From NCBI GenBank assembly GCA_002753515.1, contig PEAK01000021.1, positions 1 to 62,340 on the forward strand: 62,340 bases of DNA. Reading direction: 5' to 3'. The notes below the pieces were generated by a model. It was given only the letters and a program-made list of their open reading frames with translations, had not been told where the DNA came from and made no database searches. Below are positions 53,801 through 62,340 of the stretch, in pieces; the first letter of the stretch is position 1; the number at the start of each line of letters is the position of its first letter. The position numbers and the translations under genes were made by a program. The stretch is from Magnetococcales bacterium (GTDB lineage Bacteria > Pseudomonadota > Magnetococcia > Magnetococcales > UBA8363).

Positions 53801-54538
53801 TCTGGCTTCCTCCTTGGGGTGAGTCGTCCGGATCAGCTCCCGGATGACCACCTCGTTGACGTTCTCGTAAGTTCCGGCAATATACAACACCACCTGATAC
53901 AGCAGCTCAGGAGCATCCCGTAGTGAAAGCCCAAGCAACCTCATGATACCTCGTTGCTCACCCTTGCGGAAGACGAATTTCAAGGCCAGTAATCCCGCCC
54001 GCAGGCGTGGGTTACCGGACAAAACCTCATTTTCGATCTGCCCCAGGTCTACCACAACGAAACGAAAGTTGGGCAGATAAGGGCGCAAGGCATCGTTGTC
54101 GGACATCAAGGCACGCAGTTCGTCTGGAATCCGCCATGGGATGGCACCGTGGTAGATCACTATCCCGATGATCGGGGGAAGCCGCTCCCAGTCTGGGTGT
54201 TCCCGTTCCCATTGTTCCAGGACGCGGGTCATATAGCGGTGTAGCTGCCAGCCGATCTTGCGGTCTGGCCAACTTTTGTGTTCCAGAAGGGTATAGATGA
54301 AGGTTTCCCCACCATCCTTGAGACGCGACCGGTAGAGACGGTCGGTCAGGTGTTCCCGCAGTTCGTCGTCGATAAAGCTGCCGTCCACCAGCTCGGGAGG
54401 ATCGGGTGCGAGCAGCGCCGCAATCTCGCCCGGTAACCGCTCCCGCAACAACGTCCCCGCTGTTTCGGGATCGGAGAGAACAGCCTTTAACAGGTGGTCA
54501 TGAGGCTGTGCGAGGTCGGTCATGCGTTCCGCTTTCAT
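53462..54538 (-). CDS. Rpn family nuclease with DUF4351, fifth gene of the Zorya operon
   Basis: 358 aa. The N-terminus QPHDHLLKAVLSDPETAGTLLRERLP and LLEHKSWPDRKIGWQLHRYM (PD-(D/E)XK Glu-x-Lys at EHK) match Rpn/YhgA-type nucleases. A coil (KKVREEVREEVREEVRAEV) connects to a DUF4351 tail (RQLQRRFGKCSETV). ATG 54538 overlaps the zorD stop by four bases (ATGA) and has AGGA five bases upstream, which argues for translational coupling. An Rpn gene is not part of the known type I Zorya set (zorA-D). A strong internal start exists at 53800. ATG 54523 is a second possible start. Confidence 0.82.
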   Translation of the reverse strand: MKAERMTDLAQPHDHLLKAVLSDPETAGTLLRERLPGEIAALLAPDPPELVDGSFIDDELREHLTDRLYRSRLKDGGETFIYTLLEHKSWPDRKIGWQLHRYMTRVLEQWEREHPDWERLPPIIGIVIYHGAIPWRIPDELRALMSDNDALRPYLPNFRFVVVDLGQIENEVLSGNPRLRAGLLALKFVFRKGEQRGIMRLLGLSLRDAPELLYQVVLYIAGTYENVNEVVIRELIRTTHPKEEARMISQFAQEILSDNPPAWVVDLVRQAPPWAVDLARKKVREEVREEVREEVRAEVREEGRREEAAAILLRQLQRRFGKCSETVSAKVNAADKKLLEIWSDRILDAKTVEDIFSD

Positions 54539-57500
54539 GGTGTCCTATACGGAAACTGAGTCAAATCACGCCGTGCAACCAATTCTATTTGATGGCGCTT
54601 GGCACGTTCTCGTGCCTGAGTTGTATAATTCCTCGCCGTTGTTACGGCCACCAAGCGCGTGTTTTCCTGCTGATAGGCTACCCGTGCCCGCAAGAGATCA
54701 TCGATGGGAGAAGCATCGCAATAAGGCCCTTGGCGGTGTTTGCATTGGATGATCAGAAATTCACCGGTCTGGGAATGCACAGCAATACCATCGGCACCGC
54801 CATCGCCCGATTGGGGGGTACGTTGCGATCTGTATCCGCTTGCCTGAAGACGATGCAAAACCCAGTTCTCGAATTGTTCCGGTGTCATACGGTCCAGTTC
54901 GTCCAACTCCACATCATTTGCCGGTCTTTCGCGGTTGTCGATGCTGCCAATCGTTTCTCGGAACAGGGTCGATTCATCTTCCCCGCCCAACGTAGGCGGA
55001 ACCAGGAGGTCGCGACCCAAGGCACGTTTCTTTTCCAACAATGCGTTCAGTTTGATGTCGAAACTGTTTTCCCCGATCCCGGGGTGAACCGCCATGGGAT
55101 AATAGACTGTCACCGTTTTGCTTTGTCCAATACGGTAAATGCGGTCGGTGCATTGATCCTCAACGGCGGGATTCCACCAACGGGACAAGTGAATGACGTG
55201 GTTGGCAGCGGTCAGAGTCAGACCAACGCCGCCTGCCTTTGGAGACAAAATCATCACGTCGAACTCGCCATGACGCTTCTGGAATTCGTCCACAGCCTTT
55301 TGGCGCTTCTCGCCACTTATTTTTCCGTTGATGAGCATGGGCACTTTGGGCAAATGGAACTCTCGTTTGATCATGAACGCCAGTGTTTCTTGCATGTCCA
55401 GGCTTTCAACAAACACCAATGCTTTTTCCCGCACGCTCGCCACTTGGCGTAGAATTTCAAACGTGGCCGTCAGTCGGGCAGATCCGGCGATGTACTCGTC
55501 ATGGGGAATACACAGCGCCTGCTGAGGGTCGATCGGATGCAAAGATACCCCACGCAGGTTATGGAGAATTTTCAGCATTGTGCCGGGGCCAGATGCTTCA
55601 CGACCACTCGTGACGACTTCTGCATAGCTGTCCGCTTGTTTTTTAGGCATCGCTTTCTGCAATGGAAACGTTCTTTTTTCCGGTAATCCTTCAAGAATGT
55701 CGGTTTTCATGCGGCGCATCATGACGGGGGGGGCATCACCGACCGGGTCCATCATGATCGAACGCAAGCGTTTCAAATCTGCCATCTCCTCTGGTGGATA
55801 ACTTCCAGAAAATTGTTTCAGGTCACACAAATATCCTGGATAGGTGATATCCATGATGGCCCACAGGTCTTCAAGTCTGTTTTCCACCGGTGTTCCGGTC
55901 ATGGTCAGGTTGAAATCGGCATTGACCGTTTTGGCTGCCCTGGCCAGTTGAGAAGTCGGGTTTTTGATTTTTTGGGCCTCGTCGTAAACAGCTATGGCCA
56001 ATCGTACCTTGGCAAACGAATGGTGGTAATCGCGTAGCGTTTCAAAGGTGGTCAAAATCCAACCCGCTTCCTGAAGGGGGGGGCTGTCGAGCAACGGCTG
56101 ACCAAGGTCCACATCACGCCCGCGCCAGCCATTAATGCGTATTTTTTTCAAATGGTTACCATAGGCGCATAATAGCTTACCCAGTCCCGGCGCACTTAAA
56201 TGCCGTTTGTGTTCCGCCTTCCAGTTCGCCAAAAGACCCGTTGGAGCAATGACCATCATGGGCAGGCGTTCCATGCCAAGCCGGGAACGGATGTCAGTCA
56301 TCCATTTAAGAAATGCCAGTGCCAACAACGTTTTGCCAAGCCCCATGTCATCTGCCAACAAAACCCCTGGAAATCCGGCACGCCATGCGGACTGCAACCA
56401 AATCAATCCTTTTTCCTGGTGCGGTTTGAGTGTCGTCAACAAGGGTAAAGGAATGTCGCCGACACCATCCGGGTCCCGAATGGTCAGGTTGCGATGGTAA
56501 GAGACTTTTTCGTAATTCTCATCGACGATGAGGAAGACTTTACCGGATGGCACAGGATTCTCTGTATCCCCGGGGAGATCCGTACCATCTTCCCTGTTCA
56601 ATCCGGGACCAATCCCATTGACATCTGGCTCAGCGAATCCCATCAACTGATCCAAAACATCCAAACTCGCCTGATTGGCAGGGATATCATGCCCTGCGAT
56701 GTGGGCCGTGGTATCACCACGGGCCATGGACGCTGCCACAACACTCCGCGCTGGTTCGATTTCCTTGGCATCCAGCTCGATGCGAAGATCCCCGATCTGG
56801 ATGCCGAACCGCTCTGGCAGCCAATTGTTTGGTTGTCGCTTCAGCCAGGGGAGAACCACGGGCTGCCATATCCCCAGGTCCACAACACGCTGCGAATATT
56901 GTTCGGTGGCGATAAACAGGTGGTCAACGGCATCGTCGGCATCCCCCAGGGCTTCCCTGAGGTAGGTCTGAGGATTACGCGCAAACCTGCGTCTGGTCTC
57001 AACATCCAAGGTTTGCACTTTTCGAACGATGGTCAGTGCTTTCTGCAATCCCGGTTCGATAAAGACATAAAAATGATTGCCCAAACCATAGCGGTCCCGG
57101 CAGGTATTCCATTGCGTAAACCGATCTTTGGAAAAAATCTCTTGCATAGCCTCTGGCAATAAACTTTCCGCTTCACTGACGGATGTTTCGCCTTCGCTAT
57201 CCACCCAAGCTTCCTTGACACGCCGGGCGAACAGAATGGGATCAAACTGAAAACCATCCACATCGGTTCGCAGGCGCAGGGAAAAGGCGGCGGCGTGAAT
57301 GATTTTTAAGTTCCGAATATAGGTATCGGTATCCACCTTGGCATCGTTTTGGTCGGGAATCAGTTCGCGAAGCGAGGCCAGATGGGCAAACCGTGTGCTG
57401 TCATCTTCCGCTGCCGTTGCATTGAAATGCTCGACGCCATGCCAGATGGAAAACAGTGGTTCCGGGATTCGGTAGACCTGACCTCCATTTGTCAGAAGGC

Positions 57501-57900
57501 AACCCGCAACGGTGGCCCGCCAAGCCGGAACCGAAGTGCTTTCCAACCATTGGGCGGTGATGCTGAAATCCCGCTGTGAAATATTACCCCGTGATTGCAA
57601 ACCGATCATGAGGGAGGTGGAATTGGGCAGGTTGAGGGCCTGAGCGTCCGCGTCAGACAGGCCCGCAATCACGGAATGTTTGACCCACAGACGATCATCC
57701 ATCTGTTTGGCCAGTGGTGATTCATGATATTCATCCAATAATTTTAATACTTTACTTACAGAAAACAGGCGCCTGGGTTCAATGGTATCGATCCATTGAT
57801 CGATGGGGATGATCCGTGTTCCCAGAATTTTTTTCTGTACCAGGCGCAGTGTCATGCCATCACCGACATTCTCCCATGCAAACTGGTATTTTGCCCTCAT
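54535..57900 (-). CDS. zorD: Zorya type I protein ZorD: SNF2 helicase with C-terminal Mrr-like nuclease
   Basis: 1121 aa. About 480 N-terminal residues have no motif I can name. A SNF2-type ATPase follows: Walker A LADDMGLGKTLLALAFL near 517, YDEAQKIKN (DEAQ box) near 637, and HLSRWWNPAVEDQCTDRIYRIGQ with the arginine finger toward 900-920. The C-terminus has SGDGGADGIAVHS (Asp near 1033) and LIIQCKHRQG (QxK near 1053), the Mrr-type PD-(D/E)XK site. ZorD is thought to degrade invading DNA once ZorA-ZorB signals. It overlaps zorC by four bases and the Rpn gene by four. Confidence 0.9.
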   Translation of the reverse strand: MRAKYQFAWENVGDGMTLRLVQKKILGTRIIPIDQWIDTIEPRRLFSVSKVLKLLDEYHESPLAKQMDDRLWVKHSVIAGLSDADAQALNLPNSTSLMIGLQSRGNISQRDFSITAQWLESTSVPAWRATVAGCLLTNGGQVYRIPEPLFSIWHGVEHFNATAAEDDSTRFAHLASLRELIPDQNDAKVDTDTYIRNLKIIHAAAFSLRLRTDVDGFQFDPILFARRVKEAWVDSEGETSVSEAESLLPEAMQEIFSKDRFTQWNTCRDRYGLGNHFYVFIEPGLQKALTIVRKVQTLDVETRRRFARNPQTYLREALGDADDAVDHLFIATEQYSQRVVDLGIWQPVVLPWLKRQPNNWLPERFGIQIGDLRIELDAKEIEPARSVVAASMARGDTTAHIAGHDIPANQASLDVLDQLMGFAEPDVNGIGPGLNREDGTDLPGDTENPVPSGKVFLIVDENYEKVSYHRNLTIRDPDGVGDIPLPLLTTLKPHQEKGLIWLQSAWRAGFPGVLLADDMGLGKTLLALAFLKWMTDIRSRLGMERLPMMVIAPTGLLANWKAEHKRHLSAPGLGKLLCAYGNHLKKIRINGWRGRDVDLGQPLLDSPPLQEAGWILTTFETLRDYHHSFAKVRLAIAVYDEAQKIKNPTSQLARAAKTVNADFNLTMTGTPVENRLEDLWAIMDITYPGYLCDLKQFSGSYPPEEMADLKRLRSIMMDPVGDAPPVMMRRMKTDILEGLPEKRTFPLQKAMPKKQADSYAEVVTSGREASGPGTMLKILHNLRGVSLHPIDPQQALCIPHDEYIAGSARLTATFEILRQVASVREKALVFVESLDMQETLAFMIKREFHLPKVPMLINGKISGEKRQKAVDEFQKRHGEFDVMILSPKAGGVGLTLTAANHVIHLSRWWNPAVEDQCTDRIYRIGQSKTVTVYYPMAVHPGIGENSFDIKLNALLEKKRALGRDLLVPPTLGGEDESTLFRETIGSIDNRERPANDVELDELDRMTPEQFENWVLHRLQASGYRSQRTPQSGDGGADGIAVHSQTGEFLIIQCKHRQGPYCDASPIDDLLRARVAYQQENTRLVAVTTARNYTTQARERAKRHQIELVARRDLTQFPYRTP

Positions 57901-59273
57901 ACAGAGTGCCTTTCAGATAGTGCTATGCCGGTATGTCTCCGAATAAAATCAAGGACATCGCCCTGCCAATTGCGACCATGTACTTTATTGAAATTTGAGC
58001 CGTTGACCAACTCATCCCGATGGTAGGCATGACGATACAGTTTGGGCGCATCTGCATTGTCTGGAAGCCAAATATGGCATTTCCCGTTGTGGCTCCAATC
58101 GGCAACCACGAGATTACCAATGTGCATGATCAAAACAGCATGATCTTTTGATACGCCAGCGGATGCGAGTACTCCAAAATTTCCAATGGCGGGATTTTCC
58201 TTCTCGGCAGCCAAGCGCCTCGCGAGAGTTGCTCCGTCTTTCGCAAAAGCCACCCAAGCTTCAAGCATGAATTTGCGTTCGTAAAAGGCATACCAGAACT
58301 TTCGTCGCGCCGGCCACATGTGAGATTGCGCGGTGCGGTCCACAACATCCAAAAATTGTTCGAGGGATGCCCGGGTCAACCATCGGCGCATGACTTGCTG
58401 GGCCTTCTCATTCACATCGAGCCAACGTGAACGATCGATCCGTAAATCATGCAGCAAAGAGAAGAGATGGGATTCAATGAATAGCCTGACATCATCGGGT
58501 GGTGTCCGATCAATCCATGGCAGCAACAGGGATTCCGCCATGCGGGCCATCGCTTTGGGTGTGGATGCAAAAGCGAATTGATTATCTTTCATTCCCCAGC
58601 TTACGAAACGCTTGATGGTCGGTAGTGACGCGGGGGATTGGGTAAGTATGCTATAGATTTTCTGGGCGCTGAGACTATAGGAATAAGCCGCCAGCCGCGA
58701 ACCATAAAGCGATCCACCGAAACCTGCCTCATCCATGGCTTTGTCCGGTGCATTCGTGGATTGCATCACGTAATTCGCAAGATTTATGGGGGCGGCGGAT
58801 ACGTCAAAAATTCCCAATTTGGCTTGCTTTTCCTTCCATCCCCACTGCCACTGGGGAACGATTTCTTTAAGAAAAACGGCAATTTTGTGAATGCCGGGAT
58901 GGGTTGGCGCAAAATACGTCAGGTAAAAACGAATCAATCGGGAGACCGCCAACCTGGATCGTTGTCCTCTGAGTTGCCCCAAATACTCATCAAGAAAGCC
59001 TTGATCCCCAATCAATGGTTGTTGGCCCATACCGAGGCATTCGGCGGCATAGCGCCAATCACGGGAGGAGATGCTATTCCATGTACCTGTCGCTCTGGCC
59101 TGGAACAACCGTTCCCGCAGATCGTTGAGGTCGATCAGATCAACAGTGGCACTGACATCGCGCAAACGTTTCGCCACGACATGACTGGCGTCAACCATCT
59201 GAGGCGTCAGTGGAAACGTCAACTTTTTTGGTACCCAGACGGATATTTTTTCAAGGGCATCGTCCAGATTCAA
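57897..59273 (-). CDS. zorC: Zorya type I protein ZorC (EH-signature type)
   Basis: 458 aa, mostly helical, with no catalytic motif that I can recognise. Identification rests on size, on its place between zorB and zorD (four-base overlaps on both sides) and on the absence of any other candidate. Conserved-looking parts are PQWQWGWKEKQAKLGIFDVS and SHNGKCHIWLPDNADAPKLY. ZorC binds DNA and is needed with ZorD for defence (family knowledge). I cannot test the EH-signature match by eye. Confidence 0.82.
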   Translation of the reverse strand: MNLDDALEKISVWVPKKLTFPLTPQMVDASHVVAKRLRDVSATVDLIDLNDLRERLFQARATGTWNSISSRDWRYAAECLGMGQQPLIGDQGFLDEYLGQLRGQRSRLAVSRLIRFYLTYFAPTHPGIHKIAVFLKEIVPQWQWGWKEKQAKLGIFDVSAAPINLANYVMQSTNAPDKAMDEAGFGGSLYGSRLAAYSYSLSAQKIYSILTQSPASLPTIKRFVSWGMKDNQFAFASTPKAMARMAESLLLPWIDRTPPDDVRLFIESHLFSLLHDLRIDRSRWLDVNEKAQQVMRRWLTRASLEQFLDVVDRTAQSHMWPARRKFWYAFYERKFMLEAWVAFAKDGATLARRLAAEKENPAIGNFGVLASAGVSKDHAVLIMHIGNLVVADWSHNGKCHIWLPDNADAPKLYRHAYHRDELVNGSNFNKVHGRNWQGDVLDFIRRHTGIALSERHSV

Positions 59274-60025
59274 GGCTTTCGCTCCTGAACCTGCTGTTCG
59301 ACCTGTTCCAGTTGGCTCGCTTTGGGTGTGGTCATGATAAATCGCAAATCAATTCGCCGGTTTTGGCGCTTGTTGTCATCGGAGTCGTTGGGACGGACCG
59401 GGCGTTGTTTGCCATAACCCGAAACACTGAGAATGGCCTGGGCCTTGGTGTTTCGCAACAGAACGAGCTTTGGGTTACCTTCAATCATGGAATGATAGGT
59501 TTGCAGACCCCGCTGAACCGAAAGATTCCAGTTCAATGCCTCATCCCCATCGCTGTCGGTATGTCCCTCGACAAAAACGGCTTCAATGGTATGCGGCGTG
59601 TCTGGACAGGTGCTTGGACGACTTTCCCCTGGTAACGTTGCGAAGCACGGTAATACCGCATTCAAAGACCGACCAAGAACAACAATGGCGTCTCGACCTT
59701 TGCCGTTCAAATCGGCACGATTGCGATCAAAGAGGATGTTTTCCGGAAGCCGGAGAATGCCGTTCTCGATATCGATTTCAACCGTGATACCTTGATCCTT
59801 CAAAGATTTTTGAAAATTTTCAAGCATCTCCCTGCGCGTATCCTCGGCGCTTAGCAAAGTTTTGGCTGTCTTGGTTATTTGCACCGTCGCCTCATTGAAT
59901 TTCAGGGCAAAAAACATCAACATGAGAATGAACAGGAAGAGCATGCCGACCATCATGTCGGTCATGGATGCGAAGAATCCCTCATTTTCCTGGTCGACTG
60001 GTACGTGGCGACGACGAATGGCCAT
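59270..60025 (-). CDS. zorB: Zorya protein ZorB (MotB/OmpA-like)
   Basis: 251 aa. One membrane helix (VGMLFLFILMLMFFAL, about 26-41) is preceded by Asp23 in SMTDMM, the MotB-type proton-site aspartate. A helical linker leads to an OmpA-like peptidoglycan-binding domain: VEGHTDSDGDEALNWNLSVQ, then VSGYGKQRPV and NRRIDLRFI. With ZorA it forms an ion-driven motor anchored to the cell wall. The gene starts 18 bp after the zorA stop. Confidence 0.92.
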   Translation of the reverse strand: MAIRRRHVPVDQENEGFFASMTDMMVGMLFLFILMLMFFALKFNEATVQITKTAKTLLSAEDTRREMLENFQKSLKDQGITVEIDIENGILRLPENILFDRNRADLNGKGRDAIVVLGRSLNAVLPCFATLPGESRPSTCPDTPHTIEAVFVEGHTDSDGDEALNWNLSVQRGLQTYHSMIEGNPKLVLLRNTKAQAILSVSGYGKQRPVRPNDSDDNKRQNRRIDLRFIMTTPKASQLEQVEQQVQERKP

Positions 60026-60043
60026 GGTGTGTATTCCCCCGGT

Positions 60044-62188
60044 TTACCGTAAACCCGGGCGTTGACGAGAGGCTGTGGTGGCCTCTTTCAGGGACTTGGT
60101 CGCTTCGGTAAGCTCTGTCGCTATTTCGTTCAGTTCCTCAATGTTACCGGCGAAAATATTGACTGTTTGCGCCAATGCTCCATCAATTTTTTGGACCTGT
60201 TCTTCGAGTATGGTTGTGTTTTTGTCAGAAATATCCTTAATTTTTATCAATGCGTTACCAAGATTTTCATCCGCCTTGTCAAATCGGTTGGCATGTCGGT
60301 TCCAAATGGTCTGTAGTTCCTGCAACGTGCCGGAAAGTTCTTTGGATAGTGTGGTGCTTTGCCGATGCGTTTCATCCAAAGCCTTGACCGTGGTCTCAAT
60401 GGACCGTGTTGAGTTGTCGATAGCTTCTCTCAATGTTTGGGTCGCCTGCTTCAACGGTTGTCCGGCATCGACCAGTGCCCGCGCCGCTGTGGATAACGAC
60501 CCTTCCGTTTCCCTGGCTGCGCGATTGACACCATCCAACGCCTGGGCGTGCAGGCCAATTTTGCCTTCCACGGCATCCATGGTCGCACGGACCTTGCCGA
60601 TACTCTCTTGAAACCGAGTGAGTACCTGATCTGTACTGGAGACCACTTTGGCGGCTGCTTGACCTACACCTGTTTCCGCTTGACTGCCAGCGGCAATGAT
60701 ACGCTCAACGGCTTCGCCAATGTGGTCGGAATTGCGATGGGATGCCTCCTGCATGGCTTCGGCGGCCTTGACGAGCCGCTCGGTCAACCCGGCCACACCA
60801 TCGACAGCCCCCTGGCGAATCTGGCCTGTGATGGCAGCAACGGATTGGGCCATTTGCTCGGATGTTTCTCTCATCGTCTGGACGACTGTTTGGGTCCTCG
60901 TGGTCATCGCCCCAGTGGCGTTCATTGTGACATCACGCAATTGTCCAAGCGCTTCTTGAATGGCGTTCGCGTTGGCCTGTGTGCCTGTTTCAACACGCGC
61001 AACAGCATCCGCAATCTGTTGGGCGAATAGCGTCCCCGCCTCGTGCGTCGAATTGCGCATGACCCCACCGGCATCCGCCAAACTGCCGCGAATGATTTCG
61101 GCCACTTGGGTGAGTCCATCTGTAGCAGCTCGCAACTGGGCGTCGAGGGTATCGCGGGTTTTGTCCACATCGTTGCGCACGGAGGCCGTAATACCGCTCA
61201 TGCCTTCAGTGATAGCTTTGGCTGCTGCCCGGAGATCACCAGCGGCTTCCGCTATCTGCCCTGACAATCCACTGCCGCTCCCCGCCACAGCTTTCGATGT
61301 CTCCAACAAGGCATCCTTGACCGAGATCAACGCTTCGGACGCGCCACGGATTTCAGAGCCGGCATTGGCGGATACCACCGATCCAAACTCTTGTGTCATC
61401 GTCTGGATGGCGCTCTCATTCATATTGGAGATGTTCTGGGTCACCGAATCCAGTTTTTCCGAGACCGGTAACATCGCCTCATGCATTACTCCGGGCATCG
61501 CGTTGCGCAGCGCCTCTTCAAGTGCTTTGCCCAGATTGAACGCCAGTTGACCAGTGAATTCTTTTAATTGTGTGGACTGTTCACGGAGTTCATTAAGCTG
61601 ACGATTCGCCAGCATTTCAGTCGTGACGGTGCGGGTACAGCGCTCAATTTCACGGCATAATGCGTTTAGTCTTTTATCCAGCCATCGAACTGAAAAGCGA
61701 TAAACCATTCCCAAGACAATGGAACTGCCCAATCCTGCGATAGACGTCCAAAATTTGAACGTGGCTGCGCTCAACAGTTGTGCCAACGCCCCCTGCATCT
61801 TGACGGTCTGCTGGGTGGCATCGATGCCTTCTCCACCTACAGCCTGAATGGCTTGGGAGGCAAAAAACAGAGCCGCAACGAGACCAATGAAGGTGAACAG
61901 AAGGCCAAAGCCAACAAAAGTTCCCGGGATGTTGTGGAACCACTTTAGCTTAAGCCCGGCATGTTCCAACTCCGTCAGGTTGATAAAATCGGACGGCCTG
62001 ATGGTGCTTTCAATGACGTTTGAATTTTTACTCTGTGGAAGCAACGTTTCTTTATATTCCGACCACCCATGACAAAGAAATCTACTTTTATTCATTTTGG
62101 CGTCGAAGTCGTCGAAATTCAGAAAAAATTCTGATCGGTCTTTGCAAGACTTAAAGAAGCGAACACGAGGCGATACTAATCCGTGCAT
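60044..62188 (-). pseudogene. zorA: ZorA (MotA-like), upstream end lost to IS630 insertion
   Basis: 714 aa counting from ATG 62188, which lies close to the insertion. A helical stretch (CHGWSEYKETLLPQ) precedes two membrane helices: FVGFGLLFTFIGLVAALFF (about 90-108) and SIAGLGSSIVLGMVYRF (about 148-165). About 540 residues of coiled-coil tail follow, rich in ALREAID-type repeats. Full-length ZorA has an additional N-terminal helix; here the upstream frame runs straight into the IS630 end. The start, the ribosome site and probably TM1 are missing. Expression from 62188 or 62095 is possible but the motor would be incomplete. Confidence 0.85.
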
Positions 62189-62340
62189 TGGATAGCCGAC
62201 ATATGCTATACTCCAGGGTATGAACGTTACCGATACCGATGGGCGCAAACTGAACCATAAAACTCTGGAAGAGATTCGTATCCGAGCCGTTCGGCGAGTT
62301 GAGGCCGGGGAATCTCCAGAGACGGTCATCCAGGCGTTGG
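62175..62340 (+). mobile_element. IS630-family insertion sequence, left part (runs off the window)
   Basis: ATG 62220 gives MNVTDTDGRKLNHKTLEEIR, continuing RAVRRVEAGESPETVI. The KLxHKTLEEIR and AVxRVxAGESPExVI pattern is the helix-turn-helix start of IS630-family transposases. Only 40 codons are in the window. The left end must lie close to 62175-62195, where the zorA coding pattern stops; the exact terminal inverted repeat and TA target duplication cannot be fixed without the right end. Confidence 0.75.

Noticed and set aside
1-62340. tRNA or rRNA genes
   Set aside because: No cloverleaf-like GGTTCGAATCC arms with matching acceptor stems and no rRNA segment were noticed on either strand.
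1-62340. Magnetosome (mam/mms) genes, as the suspected lineage would allow
   Set aside because: No gene in the window shows such motifs; the taxonomic guess rests on general gene content only.

Overview
The window (62,340 bp) is from a Gram-negative bacterium, most likely a proteobacterium. It has LPS-type glycosyltransferases and MsbA, a PBP1C/alpha-2-macroglobulin pair, FtsEX and GcvH. The heptad-repeat PD-(D/E)XK genes, DUF4351 genes and the metal-uptake and sensing gene content recall Magnetococcia, but this is a low-confidence inference and no magnetosome gene is present. Protein families were assigned by eye from conserved motifs.

Layout. 0-2.7 kb is a decayed edge with a small SD-led ORF, an Rpn/DUF4351 nuclease gene and a group II intron maturase remnant. 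2.7-12.9 kb is a minus-strand envelope cluster (K+ channel with cyclic-nucleotide domain, MsbA, GT4, GT9, asparagine synthetase-like amidotransferase, GT4), interrupted by two plus-strand coiled-coil PD-(D/E)XK genes. 13.3-19.6 kb carries DUF1538, two P-II-like proteins, a PstS-like binding protein and a hybrid kinase with two receivers and an HPt domain. 19.8-24.6 kb holds RlmD, small hypothetical genes, a sirtuin and a sigma factor with an extra C-terminal domain. 24.7-27.6 kb is a tandem array of four more coiled-coil PD-(D/E)XK genes. 27.7-30.6 kb is rich in simple-sequence tracts and repeats: a proline repeat protein, a G11 tract before a start codon, a T8 frameshift and a 252-bp tandem duplication. 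30.7-42.8 kb has a giant LprI/alpha-2-macroglobulin, a Doc toxin-antitoxin pair, a chemoreceptor and PBP1C. 42.8-50.2 kb is housekeeping (uvrA, siroheme-type dehydrogenase, gcvH, ftsX, ftsE, zinc-ribbon/DUF3426 protein). 50.4-53.4 kb is a cbiMNQO metal ECF transporter under a cobalamin riboswitch. 53.5-62.2 kb is a type I Zorya anti-phage operon (zorA-zorB-zorC-zorD) with a translationally coupled fifth gene, an Rpn/DUF4351 nuclease. The upstream end of zorA is cut off by an IS630-family element that runs off the window.

Most notable. (1) The Zorya operon has an added Rpn gene, and the IS insertion removes the zorA start and probably its first membrane helix. (2) Both Rpn/DUF4351 genes in the window carry a perfect internal Shine-Dalgarno (AAGGAGG, 8 nt before ATG) that would produce a C-terminal short form, a gene-within-gene arrangement at the same relative place in two divergent paralogues. 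(3) Six copies of a PD-(D/E)XK gene lie in two tandem arrays and differ mainly in the number of seven-residue units (4, 6, 5, 8, 7, 6). (4) Four copies of a non-coding element share ~12-bp terminal inverted repeats (TAAACCGCA...) and carry ATTCCC-N8-GGGAAT palindromes; in one copy the termini supply the stop codons of both neighbouring genes.
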